A DNA stretch of 64,000 bases from Stichopus chloronotus (GCA_021234535.1 SFZH01000008.1:17647358-17711357), one strand, 5' to 3'; positions 43,042 through 55,084 are shown, counted from the first letter of the stretch. A program made the numbers and translations. Notes: a model not told the origin generated them from the letters alone.

Positions 43042-43124
43042 CTTGCAAAATGCTCCACAAGTTTCTCCTCCCGAATATCATCCGGTAAATTCCCAACCCA
43101 GAGATGCCTGGTTTCTCGTACCAT
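43042..43124 (-). CDS. spen: spen family gene, coding exon 1 (start codon and first half of RRM1)
   Basis: This exon encodes the N-terminus of a Spen/SHARP-type nuclear RNA-binding corepressor. The 27 complete codons begin MVRETRHLWVGNLP and continue with an acidic/basic helix ending in EHFA. This is nearly the start of vertebrate SPEN. LWVGNL is the RNP2 strand of RRM1. The ATG has a strong context (A at -3, G at +4), and an in-frame TGA lies 15 to 13 bases upstream (43139-43137), so this is the true start. The donor is a consensus GTAAGT (43041-43036). The last two bases, AG, combine with the first base of exon 2 to give Arg28. Known of the family: SPEN proteins are very large, with several N-terminal RRMs and a C-terminal SPOC domain that recruits SMRT/NCoR-HDAC complexes, and they act in Notch/RBPJ and nuclear-receptor repression. 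Only the first RRM is in this window. Confidence 0.95.
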
Positions 43125-43310
43125 GCTTGCAGTCGGTCATAGTCCTAGTTATTTCCACAAAAAATGGTCAAAAAAGCTGATTTTCCGTAGCGAAACATTA
43201 GGACCAAAACACAAGATAGATGACTTTACTACACAGTGTGTATGGCCATGGTATGTCAATGAGAGTCGTAAGCAGCTAGGCTGCTATCCAATCACTAAAC
43301 CCTCCTCTGA

Positions 43311-43318
43311 TGACGTCA
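43311..43318. promoter_or_regulatory. palindromic CRE (TGACGTCA)
   Basis: A full 8-bp cAMP-response element consensus, the type bound by CREB/ATF factors. It lies 187 bp upstream of the spen start codon and 16 bp before a TATAAATA box on the other strand. Placement between two possible start sites makes function plausible, but this is inference. Confidence 0.5.
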
Positions 43319-43334
43319 TCTCGTAGTTTTGACA

Positions 43335-43342
43335 TATAAATA
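43335..43342 (+). promoter_or_regulatory. TATA box TATAAATA, pointing away from spen
   Basis: A consensus TATA element on the plus strand, downstream of the CRE and CCAAT motifs. About 45 bp further, an ATG at 43386 opens a 26-codon frame (MSHRVQ..., stop near 43464) that I do not recognise. This suggests a divergent, perhaps non-coding transcript, unless the element serves spen as TATTTATA on the minus strand. Confidence 0.4.
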
Positions 43343-44670
43343 GCGTACACATTACTTATTCCACGTTGCGAGAGAAAGCTACATAATGTCGCACCGTGTT
43401 CAATTCAGCACACATCAAAGACTATGGCACACATACACAGCGACCGTTGCTTGTCCACCATTTTAAATTTGTAGATTGAAAGACAAAAAGCAAATACTTT
43501 CAAAACTTGCAAGCCTCTCTCTGTTTGAATGTTCACGAGGAAATGCTTAGGAAGGTGTACTAAAATGATGTCTATTGCAAAATAAAGGGTCATATACCCA
43601 TGCATTTTGCTAGGAATATTAGTCGATAGGCTAATGTAGCAGCAGCAGTTACGGACGGAGTGTTCGTTGTAAATAACATGTACAGACGGTTTATCCAACT
43701 ATCCATACCTTCTCATTTTTCCTGCTAAGAAATGACTAACGGTTGGCATAACTTTCCCATGTTTTTTTTATCCCCATTGTACCCACCAAATGATGGATGT
43801 GTTTCAAATCGAGTTAATGCAGAAGATTATTGCAGAACTGCACTAGCACTGTCAGCACCTGGGCGATATGAGCCCATCCGCTGGCTGTATAAAATGAAAA
43901 ACAATATACTGTATTGTTTGTTTATTTCAATGCAAAGAAATGCCGTCAGAAATCATAATTAAAGACACGGTTCTGAAGGGTGTGACTGTTCCGTTTCTTA
44001 ATTATGTTCATGTACTGCGGAGTGCTAGTGATAAAGACCAAGCTGCAGACGCGTGAGTGGATCGTGAAGCATTTCCATCAGATCGAAAAAGTTATTTTGA
44101 GCAATGACGTAACGAAGTCAAGCCAATAGACGACACTCGATTTGAGCATGTAGTCTGTCCTCCGAGGCAGAGCCTGATTTTTTTTTGTCAGGTTTTGTTT
44201 TCAGCGATTGAAACAATACACTGCGTTCAGGTGGTGTATGAGAGAGTTTGTTTGGAGAGGGATAGTGGTGACAAGAACAACGTAATTGTCCAGGGAAGAC
44301 GGAAAACTTGGAGACGTCGAACTTATGAACAGGCCTACACACTCCATAATAACGAACCTGATACGGTGGTAACTACACATTTACATTGACAATGTTATTT
44401 AAACAATGTCGTGTAAACAAACTTATGTCGTATATATGGTCAATTGAGGATCATGAGGAGTTGGAGGGGCTGTTTGAATGTATGCTTAACCACATTGGAA
44501 TAAAATCTAGCCAAGCCGGAAGATAACATGACGAACGAGTTGATATATCGATCCTTGCCTTAGTGTAGACAGATAATATCAACTTATGGAAACTGGAATC
44601 AAAGTTTTGATCTGCACTTCTTGAGTTTTTTTTCTTTTTCTTTTTTTTTTTCATTTGACAACACCCACTG

Positions 44671-44699
44671 ACCAGGGAGTCACATAGCATCTCCCTGGT
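44671..44699. repeat. CAGGGAG palindrome, copy 1
   Basis: ACCAGGGAG (44671-44679) and CTCCCTGGT (44691-44699) form a perfect 9-bp stem around an 11-base loop. The same palindrome occurs at 52.7 and 59.1 kb. Confidence 0.7.
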
Positions 44700-47600
44700 A
44701 CAATCCGTCTCAAGTTAGGTTTTATTAACCTGTAAAATGTACACCACTGCAGCGCACATGACAGCATGCATCGTCCGTCAAATTGATTGCCGGTTTGCAC
44801 CCCTCATACATGACCCCAGGTTACCTGCATAAACGGTATGTATAATGCATACACTAATATATTCCCAAGGCATTACCATAAGTGGATCCCGTACAATTGT
44901 ATGCTTCTTTGACGAGAGCAAATATAAAGATGGTAGGCCTAATAACAATATCATAATTTGAAAAAAAAAATAATAATGCTGATTCATACCGGGGAAATAA
45001 ACGTAGTGGAACAACCGTTAATGGTTAGATATGAATAAAGTAATTATTGTTCCTGGTTTGTTTACGATCTAAATCTTACAGATGACCAGTAATAATTGCT
45101 TTACTCGCGTTTGTATGTATTTTTACATATAAATCTCTCATATATATTTTGTTATTCAATACTTGGTAGATTTGGCTCTGATTAAATCCGAAGTGGTATT
45201 ACAGGCTGTAGTGCAGAGCTATTGGTCGTAGTAAATGAGCCTGCCAAACTGATTGTTGTTAAGCACTTTACCGTAGTGAGTTAAATTCTGAGGCTCCCCG
45301 CTTGAACGAACACAGATTTCTTCACACTCAACTGAGGTGATTACTTCGTGTGGGCGGCTTTGTGAAAAGGTGAGAAACGTGAAAAATACTACGGAGAACT
45401 TTAAGCTACATGTGTCTAAAGCTTTGTACTTCTCCATTTCTTTTTCTTTTCTCTCTCTCTTCTTTTTTTTTTCTTTTTTTTTTTCCTCGCTGGATCACTC
45501 CTTAATTCTGCGTATGTTCAAATCAAACACTGTGGGACCTGTTCACCATGTTGACATTTGACTATTTATCATATATGAGGAAATTTGACAGTATTTTGCT
45601 ATCTTTTTGTAGGCAATAAAACATTAATTTCTTTATTGTTCTGGGTCAAAGTGAAGCCTTTTGTAGGAGTTATGGGTTCTTTGAAATATTGCGTCCTTCC
45701 GTAGTGACCACTTGAGGCCTCCGTTTGTAAGACTGCATTTTGTATCAAAGACGTTTATGCATGTGAGTATCAGGAGTTGCAACAACGTAGTAACGGTACT
45801 GTGTACACGGTAAACGTAATTGCGTCACACTTGCACTATACCTTTTTGAACAAATAGCCTACATATATATATAGTTTAGAAGTTAAGAACTGGTGTAAGT
45901 TTAGAACTGGTAGGGGACTGGGGAGAAGATACCATAAATAGTTACTCAAGCGTTGCCTTTGAAGATGACTCTGGTATACCCAGTTTCTTTTATCAAGTGA
46001 TATTTTGGGTAGACGGACTTTTTAGTAATAAACACTGAGTGGTTTAGTGAGTACTAAGTGTCACGAAGTGAGGAAAATACGGTGATTTTCTGACAAAGGC
46101 GTTTGGGTCACGAAATTGCCGACCTTTTGTAAGATGGAGGGTAGAGGCTTGCTATCAGAACTTCGAAAACAAGATAGCCTTTCAGACGAACATATACCAG
46201 GACAGTATAGATTGGGGTGACCGTAATTATAGGTTATAGGCATTGCAGTGCGCAAACTGGGGAAAAAAACAATTATGCCTAAAGAATATTCCAGACCATC
46301 ACAAACTACATGTCATAAACTGAGACTGTTCAATAACATACAAGACATCCTCCCATAAAAGTAACACCCACTTGGTCCACAAAGGTGTTGAAACATGAAA
46401 GTCGCACATGCCCAATAGCTTTGTTGTCGCTTGTTCCATGTGCCACTTCTGTCTCGTAGGCTCCGTCGGCCTATTCAAAAATTTTGGCCCGTTTCAAACG
46501 ATCCGTATTTTACACACGAAGACTTATATTTAAAATTGTACCATATTTGGATCAACTGCAAGCATCAGGGATGTGATACGCATATTGGTTCAAATATAAC
46601 TAAATCGTAGCTATTTTTATCGATGTCGTTCTTGTTATTTTGTGTTTGTGTGTTTGTGTGTGTATTTACTTTTTTTTGCGATCTATAACCAAACCTGCTG
46701 GGAGTTGCAAGCTCCTTTACCAAGTCGAATTCCTATGTGTAAAAACCGTTAACCGTTTAAACACATGTTGCTCACTTTCTCCTTATCTATACTCTATATA
46801 CCTTCAAACACAATTTGCCACCTATTTCATACATGCATGCATAAGCGGTGTAATTTCTATTACGCTATAAAGGGCGAAGGTGTTTGCGTTAGCTACTACA
46901 AATCTATACCATCAATAGATATCAGGTGATAACCTGTTATACCCCCATATGTTAAAATGTACTGACACGTCAACCACTGCTTTTTACCAGCGTTTTTACA
47001 TTTGTTTTGGTCCACAGACGGTTTTTTGGGGTTTCTTTTACGCAAGTGTAAACCACGCCCACACTCACACTGTTTGAAATTTAGAATTGATTTTCTTTTC
47101 TTTCTTTTTTTTTCATAAAAAGGCACAGCATTGTTTTGTTTTACTATGTACAATATCTGTTTGTGTCTGCATGCGGCGCCTGATTGTAGTACAATCGCAC
47201 GATGCTGTGCAGTGGTGTGATGATCCTTGCACAATGTTATGTGTATATGATGTTATCGCGTCATGTGTATGCAGCTACATGTAAGGAAACAACATTGTGA
47301 CGTATACTTACCTTCGAAGAGGGGGCAAAATACACAGGTGAGAGCGGGTGACATGTTATGTGACATATTTCGTGTTCTTATTTATGCAAGCACGCTTACC
47401 CTGAACAGCAACATAAGTATACAAAACACTAAAACGGCTTGAAGATCGACAAATACATTTCCTTCAAACATACAGTACGGTACATGCACGTTGCAGTCTA
47501 TACCTTTCAGACATTATAAGTGTCATTAAACGCAAGATAGAGCCATGATCACCGAGTTCGACCGTTCTACGTTTAGGGAGGGGGGCGGGTAGGGATGGCT

Positions 47601-48858
47601 GTAGGGGTAGGAGATGTTTGAAATAGAAAATGGGAAAAGAATGTATGGTAAATATATGGCACTGAGCAAAGACTATATGGTGCAATGGTGCAAATGAGAC
47701 GTGATTTAAAATGTGGAAATATACCCCCTCTCTTGGCCTCAAAAGTAACATCTAAAAAAAATGCATAAGGCAAAATTCGTGAAATGTACGGTAGCTGGTA
47801 AACTCCACTGGTCTGATAACGGTTTACACTGTCACGCGTTGAGACATATTCAGTGTTTCTTCTTTTTCTTTCAAGTGCATGTTTTTCCAACCCCTCATGC
47901 ATTACCACATTGTTACATGGCCAGGCTAATGACATGCGTTTGACAAATTGACAAAAAGAAAATGAAAATTGGAAATTTGTTAATCAAGTTGTACATAAAA
48001 AATCACGGAATACCTATGAAGCATTTTGTGGGGTATGCTAAAATGGATAAAGGATCCAAGCCAGCGAAACTGAAAATTAATGAATTCCTTCTTCATCCAC
48101 TGATTACAGGTCATTTGATGATAAAATGCGTAAAAAAGAAATTAAAGCAAATAGTTTAACTTTCATTATACCCAAATCTGAGGGGGTCCCCGCAAGATTT
48201 GTAAAAGAAATGGTATATAGATACAATGGACTTCGAATATATATATTTTTTCCCCATTAGCTGTTTTCTTAACAGGCTGCTTTGATTGTTACCATTGGTT
48301 AAGGTTGCATGTGTTAGTGCGGATACGTTGTTAATCTTTATGAGCAGTCTGGACGGTATTGTTTTTCCCGGTCCTCTCGTCAGAGAGCTTCTTTTTCAAG
48401 CTAACAGCTTATCTGCTAGATTATCAGATTATAAAGCGTGACTGGCAAAATACGGCTGCAAAGTAAAAATCGGCCATTTCAACAAACCGAGGAACGAAGA
48501 AGACGTCGTAGGCAATTAGGCGTGCAGATGTCACAGAAAGTGGGGAATGTGTGTCAGCTGTGGCAATTAGGTTTATAACGACCAAGACAAAACAGCAAAC
48601 GATGCACTGTACAAAAAAAAAAGAAGAAGTCAGATCCCATTAAATGGACAGAAAACAACTTGGCCTCGATCGTTATGTAAACTTGGATAGTTCATTATAA
48701 TGCGCTCGGTTCGCACCGCGCCTGCCAATTCTTCGGTAGTCATAGAAACTGTGTTGGAAAGGACTCGGAGGAAAAAGGTACGTCGAAGTTGGCGGTATAT
48801 ACCGAGATACAACCCGACGTTTCTGTTACTATGAACCGCATACACGATAACTCAGAGT

Positions 48859-49053
48859 GGGGGGGGGGGGGGAATTTGTTCATTCTTTATATATTACTCG
48901 AATGTAAACAGATAGCGTTGAACAAACTAGTTTATGCTGTACGTGTATGCATGACGGCCATGGTTCGCCGCAGTGGTAAATCAAATCCGAATATACAATA
49001 ATCTTTTGTCAAAGACGTCTCACAGCGAGATGGGAAGCGGGGGGGGGGGGGGG
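48859..49053 (+). repeat. two poly(G) runs, G14 and G15
   Basis: Uninterrupted G runs at 48859-48872 and 49039-49053, about 165 bp apart. Confidence 0.9.
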
Positions 49054-49681
49054 TTCGGGGACCTAATAAATGTAAACAAATCGACAGCTGTTTGGTAAAG
49101 TGCTGTAAACAACCAGTTATTAAAGAATTTATACAAATTTACATGCCTCTTTTGCCCTTTTTAAATTGCACTTTACCATGCCACGTAGGCCTACATGGGG
49201 CAACTGTAGTGATCAATGCAGAGGCTTTCCAGTTTCAGACATTGCACTCGTGATCCTCCAAGTTCTGCATTCCAGTCGTTTCCGTATGTTATAGCTTACC
49301 GATGAATACCTGTCATGTCTGTATTTTTCAGACATCATCTGAATGCACGGTTCACGAGTTCAACCAATTCGCACCTCTTTAAAAAAAAAAATTCTTGCAG
49401 TTAGTAATCTGACAGGGAATGCGACTCCACTCGGCCATGAATTTTGAAGGGTATATAGGTAGTCTGATATAGTTGTGACATGTATTTTGTATAACTTTTT
49501 GCACGTTTTTTTCTCTAAATCTAGTGTAATCACAATCGTCTCCTTGACAGATTTGTGGTAAAAAAAATTATCTACTAATGCCACATTCTACGATAAAATG
49601 TCCCAGTAGCGAGAGAGAAAAAACAATTAAGTTTTGAATTTTTCATATCTTGATGTACACCTGTAGATAATATTTATGACT

Positions 49682-49828
49682 GAGTGCACGGAATTCGATT
49701 GAGATTTTACTCTGCTTGAAGTAGTCATTAACTCTAATTGAGTGAAAAATGTCACTCAACGCAGAGTGGAATGTCATCGAAAGCGAGAGTGATCACTGAA
49801 GTCACTCTTTTTTTGTAGAATTTCACTC
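49682..49828. repeat. cluster of GAGTG/CACTC pentamers
   Basis: Seven occurrences in 147 bp: GAGTG at 49682, 49740, 49764 and 49787, and CACTC at 49753, 49803 and 49824. TTGAGTG and its complement resemble NK2-type homeodomain sites. It could equally be a degraded repeat. Confidence 0.45.
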
Positions 49829-50156
49829 TAATATACATAGTGTTTTATGCCTATCCCATAAGAAATTTTCCTTATTCCAAAGGTCATCAATGTTTACTCT
49901 GTAAGTAAATAGTGATGGCCTTCAACTAAGGACATTCCATCCAGAAAGCTATCATGCAGGCATAAAATGCCTTTCAGTAGCAAAATAAGTTCATGTACTT
50001 CATATGAAATAATATATATAAATATGAAATTATTTCTGGATCTATACGTTTGTTTATAATTTTTTTCCGAGGGTAGACGGAATGTATAAAGTTATCACTC
50101 TCTCCAATTGCATTTTATTTTTCGATTTTGTATTCCTCTAAAAATTCAAATGTACA

Positions 50157-50330
50157 GGAAAGCATAGCAGTCAATCACCGTTACTTGAAATCAAACAGAC
50201 CAATGGGAATGGATATGAATATTAATCAATGCATGTAAAGTAGGGCTTAAACAATGTTTCTTTGCAGTGGCTATGACATATTCATGGAATTTGACTTTCA
50301 TTGACAAATTTTCAATCGTATTCCACGTCA
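50157..50330 (-). mobile_element. family A MITE, copy 4, truncated
   Basis: About half of the element in the same orientation as copy 3. It begins inside the sequence at GCATAGCAGTCAATCACCGT, keeps the AAACAGACCAATGGGAATGG core, and ends in a diverged terminus TCGTATTCCACGTCA. The palindrome is degraded to ATGAATATTAAT. The other end is missing. Confidence 0.7.
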
Positions 50331-53300
50331 CATAACAACAAATAAATGCGAAGTCCGAGGACAAACAAATCAACAGGCCTATGTATGTGACTAAAGGATA
50401 GGGGCATATAGATCCAGTGGTAGAGACGCCGCGTGCACTTGTTAAAATGGCGAAAATGGCGCATCACTTTATCACCTAATCTACTCTCCATATATCCTGT
50501 TACGATGTACAGTATAGTCCCAAGTAGCGGCCAACATGCATTGGACAATAAGACCATACAGTGCTTGTGTGCATTGTATTGTTGTTCTTGAATGTCCACC
50601 TCCTGCTTGAGTGCGTTACAACCCACTGGGTCTACAGGGCTATGAACGGTAAGACGAACTAGGTGTGATATTCACACCATATGATAACATTAACACTTTG
50701 AAGATTTCATACGACTCTATTTTCTTTTTTCCTTTTTTTTTTAACAAGTGCCACCAGTGGAACGGGTTTATTCAGTCTTATGTTGCCCTCTTTAATTCAA
50801 CACACAAAAAACACTTATCCATTATTTCAGTCCAGTTCTATGAAACAAAGACTGCCAGGGAAAGACTTTTACAGCTAAAATAGGTTCTCACTTCGTGCCC
50901 ACCAGCGGTGACCTTACGTGATGTATGCACTATTATGATCTATGTAAAATACAGCCTGTACGGCGTAACTAGTTCCCGCGTAGTAACTATTTGCATTTTC
51001 ATCTCTCGCTTATTATCCATACGTCTTGTCGTCTTTTACCCAGATTCCTCGGCGCTTCTCGATCATAAATTTCCTCTCCTGCCAGAGCTTCCGTGACCTG
51101 TTATTTATGAACTGCAGGAAAAGAAGCCCTACCCGTCCTTCGTTATAAACCCCTCTTGGGCAATAACACCCACACAACCTCGCGGAGTAGATCGCTTCGA
51201 TTTTTTTTTTTTTCATTTTTTTTTTAACTTTTTCCGTGTTTTTGTCCAAAAGCGCGACCCTTGGTATTTCCATTTGATTAAAAACATGGCAAACAAAGCA
51301 ACGAGGAATAGCCATAGCAACAGCGGCGAGGAATGACACATTAGTGGATGGAGAGCAGGCAGGATGTGTGCACTCATACAATCGTCATACGCTCTCCCGC
51401 CATTTCCCGAGTCCGCTACGGTTGGAGGTGGTGTGTTATTATTATTCGCATGAAGGCAGCCTGGAGAGAAGTAATTCTCTGGGCTTTTCTTAGCAATTCT
51501 CCCGCGCGTATGCCTAGCCTTCAGAAGAGGTTAAATCCCGCTGGCGAGTGCACCAGAGGTATGCACAAACCGCAAAGTGCATAATATCGGTCATTTCACA
51601 ATCGCTGATGTTGGGCTGCGTTTTGGCAGAAAAAGAGAGTAATGCATATGGGCCACACGTTGGTGGGTTTGGGGAATTTGTGATTGAAACTGCAGTGGCA
51701 GTGACAGTAATCTATTAAAAGTTGCTCGTGGGTGAATCAAGGGAACCTATCAAAACTTTCGAACAAAAAGGTGTTTGAAGTTGAGAACCGCAGCTATACG
51801 ACATTAAGTCTCGTTGCCAGGAAAAAGAATTAACGTACTTTTATGTGCTGTTTTATGAACCCCACTTCATTCATCCCTGCAAAGGCTGCAGTGATGAATG
51901 AAGTGACATTAGAAGAAAAGGTTTGGCAAGGAACTCTCAAGGTGACGGAAGAATGCATTTTCAATTTTCCCATAGGTTGCTGAAGAAATTTGAAAATATG
52001 CTCTGTCAATTACTGGACTTACTTGGTATAAATTTATGCCGCTGTAAAACTTGAACTAGACATTTAGAAAAATATCGTTATTTTACCATGTTCCCTTCCT
52101 TGTTTTGTCTACAATCGTTGAGAAATGTTTCCGGAAGATTACCGTATATTTATCTGGCACTACATGCTCAGCTGCATGATGGGATATACCATCTTCGAAA
52201 AGGGAAGGAAAATACACGCTTTCACAATCAAATATTTTGCTACCGTGGATAATTTTAGCTTGCAACGATAATATAGACTACATAAAGGAGTGTACGTTTT
52301 GAGATACGGCCTATATTCTTTAATTTTTTGTTAAACGTCTTCTTGTTATGACGACTTTTGCACGTAGGAGTTGCGACAAATTTCTTTTTCTTGCTCATGG
52401 GCCTAGTTGCTCCCATTTTGGGGTGTCAGCGCGGTGGATCATGATTTTATTGTGCCCAAGGGTGCTCAAATTTACTTGACCCAGAGGGGCGGCGTCCACG
52501 CACGCGTGAGCGCGGTAGATCGACTTCAGTACAAGTTACACAATGTATATAGGTATGTGGAAGAAGTCCACCGATGTTTATAATTGGCTGGCCATTTCAT
52601 CGCGCACTGTGTACGAGACAAACACTGACAATTGAAAATCAGTACGACGCGGGCCACTCATGTGTACACCGATTGCGCATGTTCACATACAAACTTTGAC
52701 CAGGGAGCTGTTGGTTATGGCGTCTAACATCTCCCTGTGACCCAGCGCAGGGATCGTGAGCTACGATCCACGGCACTCACACGACTCATATGGGAACAGG
52801 GCTATGCTGAATGGGTGTATGTATGAGTGGGGTATTACGGTTAGATTTGTCTTTGTTTGCTTGTTGGCAGAACTGTTGGCCAATTGTAAATATTTTCAAA
52901 CATTTAGAATCTGATGACGCAATAAAGACTAACGTCTCATTTCGTCCACTTCATACATTAAAAGGTAAAAAATACTGCAATGAAAGACATTTTTACTAAA
53001 GTCGGTCCCCAATTTCTGAGAGTACTTCTTATTTTCTAAAATTTTGTATGATCGCAAGAGGTTATCGGCGTCCATTACTTCGAATAATTGTACCGTTTGT
53101 TTTTACTAGGGTTACGAAACGTGTTTTATTTCCAGGTCAACGGCTGTCGTCCGATAGAGGTTCATGAATTATACATTTTATATGCAAATAACCCAGCGGC
53201 ACGGTGCGCTTTCCATGAAAAATCGGTCGTGAGATTGGGTAAGGGAAAAACAAAGAGGATACACTTGAGAGTGCACCGAGAAAGAAACAAGAGTACAGTA

Positions 53301-53536
53301 GCATATACCGATAGGTCGGATTGGTTCTAACAACTGAGTCCTGTTCAAGTAGGCCTACATGAAGCCTTATTTAGAGGGTATAGGAGAAGTCTAGTTGAGG
53401 AGTTTTATCTGATACAATATATCATGTTTTGTGACATCACTTTAATACTTCGAAATGGGTTAATTGCATGTAGGTGAATAGATACCGTTGCCTCTGTTCC
53501 TTCGCGATCCCACAGATGAGAAACTAGAAAGCCAAA
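50331..53536. other. upstream region with CpG-rich patches
   Basis: No gene was identified. CpG is locally dense at 51361-51600 (14 counted in 240 bp), with motifs such as CCCGCCATTTCCCG, and again at 52430-52520, where a GCGCGGTRGATC motif occurs twice about 70 bp apart. T-rich runs lie at 51200-51230. One CAGGGAG hairpin is at 52701-52737. These patches could mark an unrecognised promoter or 5' exon. Confidence 0.35.
52701..52737. repeat. CAGGGAG palindrome, copy 2
   Basis: CAGGGAG (52701-52707) pairs with CTCCCTG (52731-52737). The stem continues with TGTTGG and CTAACA, including one G-T pair, giving about 13 paired bases. Confidence 0.65.
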
Positions 53537-53539
53537 AGG

Positions 53540-53860
53540 CTTAGTGATTCCTTGCCTCATGATATATATTGTAACAAACATGAATCGCCCACATGACAAG
53601 CATGAGATCCCACACAGTTATCCTACTTGAGATACCATCTTAGTAAGGTCAAAACCTTTTGAAATCTAGTGACCCAAAATGACCTTTCACCTCCACTTAA
53701 AACAATAGGGATCACCTACCCTATATGGCCATCAACATGCTAAATATGAACAATTCACAAACTAAGTATAAGATCCCTCTTATTTATCACCCTTAAAATA
53801 TCATGCATACAAGGTTTTGACCTTTTGTCACCCCAAATAACCTTTGACCTACACAAACAT
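53540..53860 (+). mobile_element. family B repeat, copy 2, left part
   Basis: Starts with the same left end as copy 1 (CTTAGTGATTCCTTGC). It contains both tandem units, with the shared TGACCT hexamer at 53680 and its counterpart TAACCT at 53838 (158 bp apart). The CA stretch and right terminal hairpin are missing. The right boundary is uncertain. Confidence 0.68.
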
Positions 53861-54209
53861 GAGAAAACTCCCAAACGGATATGATGCTGCAGGGGAACAA
53901 ATTATATTTTGTCGTGTCTAATAACTTGATAAAAAGGTAAACATGTTTATTTAATCAAAATTATAGCACTTTATTTTGTCGAGTTACAGCTATTGGTGGC
54001 AGCTCTTTCATATTTGATTTTTTGGCATGATGCCCTTCCCAATGGCTATGAGGTCCTTGAAAATTAGCAAAAACTGATATTCCTATTAAACCAGAATCTA
54101 GCATGACTTGCAATTTTGCCTTTAGTCTACTTAAAGACACAACACACAGTACAAGTTTCCCTGGTTTGATACACAGTAGTCATTTGCTTAAAGCTTACTT
54201 GAACTACTG

Positions 54210-54558
54210 TAAAGTGAAATAGGGCGTTTAGAATACACCAACATGGCGTACAAAGAAATTCGCCTTAACCATTTTTAAACCATTCAGTCTCATCAATAAA
54301 TATCTGTCAAAGCTTCATCTCCTCAAAACATTATGCATGTGATGAGTAACGGATGCATCATTTGAATTTTAAAAAGTTTGGGTGAACAAATTATTGTTGA
54401 GCAACAAATAGCTAAATTTCTGATCTGTGAGAATCTTATTCCTTGAAAATAAGGCTACTGTAATTCGTTATTTTGAATAATCTATCATTCTGTGTCCACA
54501 AATAATGGTTTTAAAAATATGGTTGTTTTCTGTAAAACAAACGCCCTATTTCCCTTTA
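54210..54558. mobile_element. MITE C, about 349 bp, between the two family B parts
   Basis: Terminal inverted repeats of 20 bp, TAAAGTGAAATAGGGCGTTT (54210-54229) and AAACGCCCTATTTCCCTTTA (54539-54558), with one mismatch. The similarity extends inward in gapped form to AACCATTTTTAAACCATT near 54270 and its complement near 54505. It has no coding capacity. I could not define a target-site duplication with confidence. Confidence 0.65.
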
Positions 54559-55084
54559 AGGGCTAAACAGAGACACTGTTTATACAGTAAATGGTTAAGT
54601 CCATTGAGCACCTGGCTCAACAGACTGTATGATTTATTCTGGACATTGTGGTTTCTACTGGCAGTCAACTGTGATAAATTATGTCAGATAACAGTGACCA
54701 ATTTGAACAGAGGGGGGTCAGTTACAATTTGATTCATTCAATTAAGCAATCACAGTTCATGCACGCTCAAGGGTATTTGATCCAAATGATCAGTAATTTA
54801 GTTCTTTTTATAAAGCTAATAACCCGTGGTATATTTAATCAATTCCAATTTACAATTCATGCATGCTCACATGTCCTTATGAGGATAGTGGCATAAGGTT
54901 TGCAAAATAATAATCTTTGATACCAAATTTAATGTTGTCTTCATCTTTTCTTTATGGTTATCGAAGAGACTATGTTGGTATGTCCTAAAAGAAGTTCTCA
55001 AATCAACAAGAGGATTCTACATTACAAGTATAAAATTCACTAGAAGGACCGTTCTTTAAATATTGTACATTCAAGTTTTTCACA

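Larger units (their letters stand above)
43125..43345. promoter_or_regulatory. putative spen 5' UTR and promoter, possibly bidirectional
   Basis: Reading leftwards toward spen, this 220-bp stretch contains TATTTATA (43342-43335), a palindromic CRE TGACGTCA (43318-43311), ATTGG (an inverted CCAAT, 43292-43288) and then about 160 bp of likely 5' UTR before the ATG. Reading rightwards, the same motifs form CCAAT, CRE and a consensus TATAAATA box, which would place a start near 43365-43372. CpG becomes frequent here compared with the intron. The transcription start is not determined, and an extra non-coding 5' exon of spen further right is possible. Confidence 0.5.
43346..50150. other. upstream region, no recognised gene
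   Basis: CpG-richer DNA upstream of spen (25 CpG counted in 43981-44580). Short open frames here have no recognisable domain. It holds one CAGGGAG hairpin (44671-44699), pyrimidine tracts (44631-44652 and 45437-45485), two long G runs (48859-48872 and 49039-49053) and a cluster of GAGTG/CACTC pentamers (49682-49828). Confidence 0.5.

Noticed and set aside
51013..51381. 122-codon minus-strand frame, Lys-rich
   Set aside because: The Lys run is a T-rich tract on the other strand. No domain is recognisable.
53088..53330. Possible exon after TATTTCCAG at about 53136
   Set aside because: The acceptor-like sequence is followed by an open frame, but the translation resembles no family I know and no matching donor or partner exon was found.
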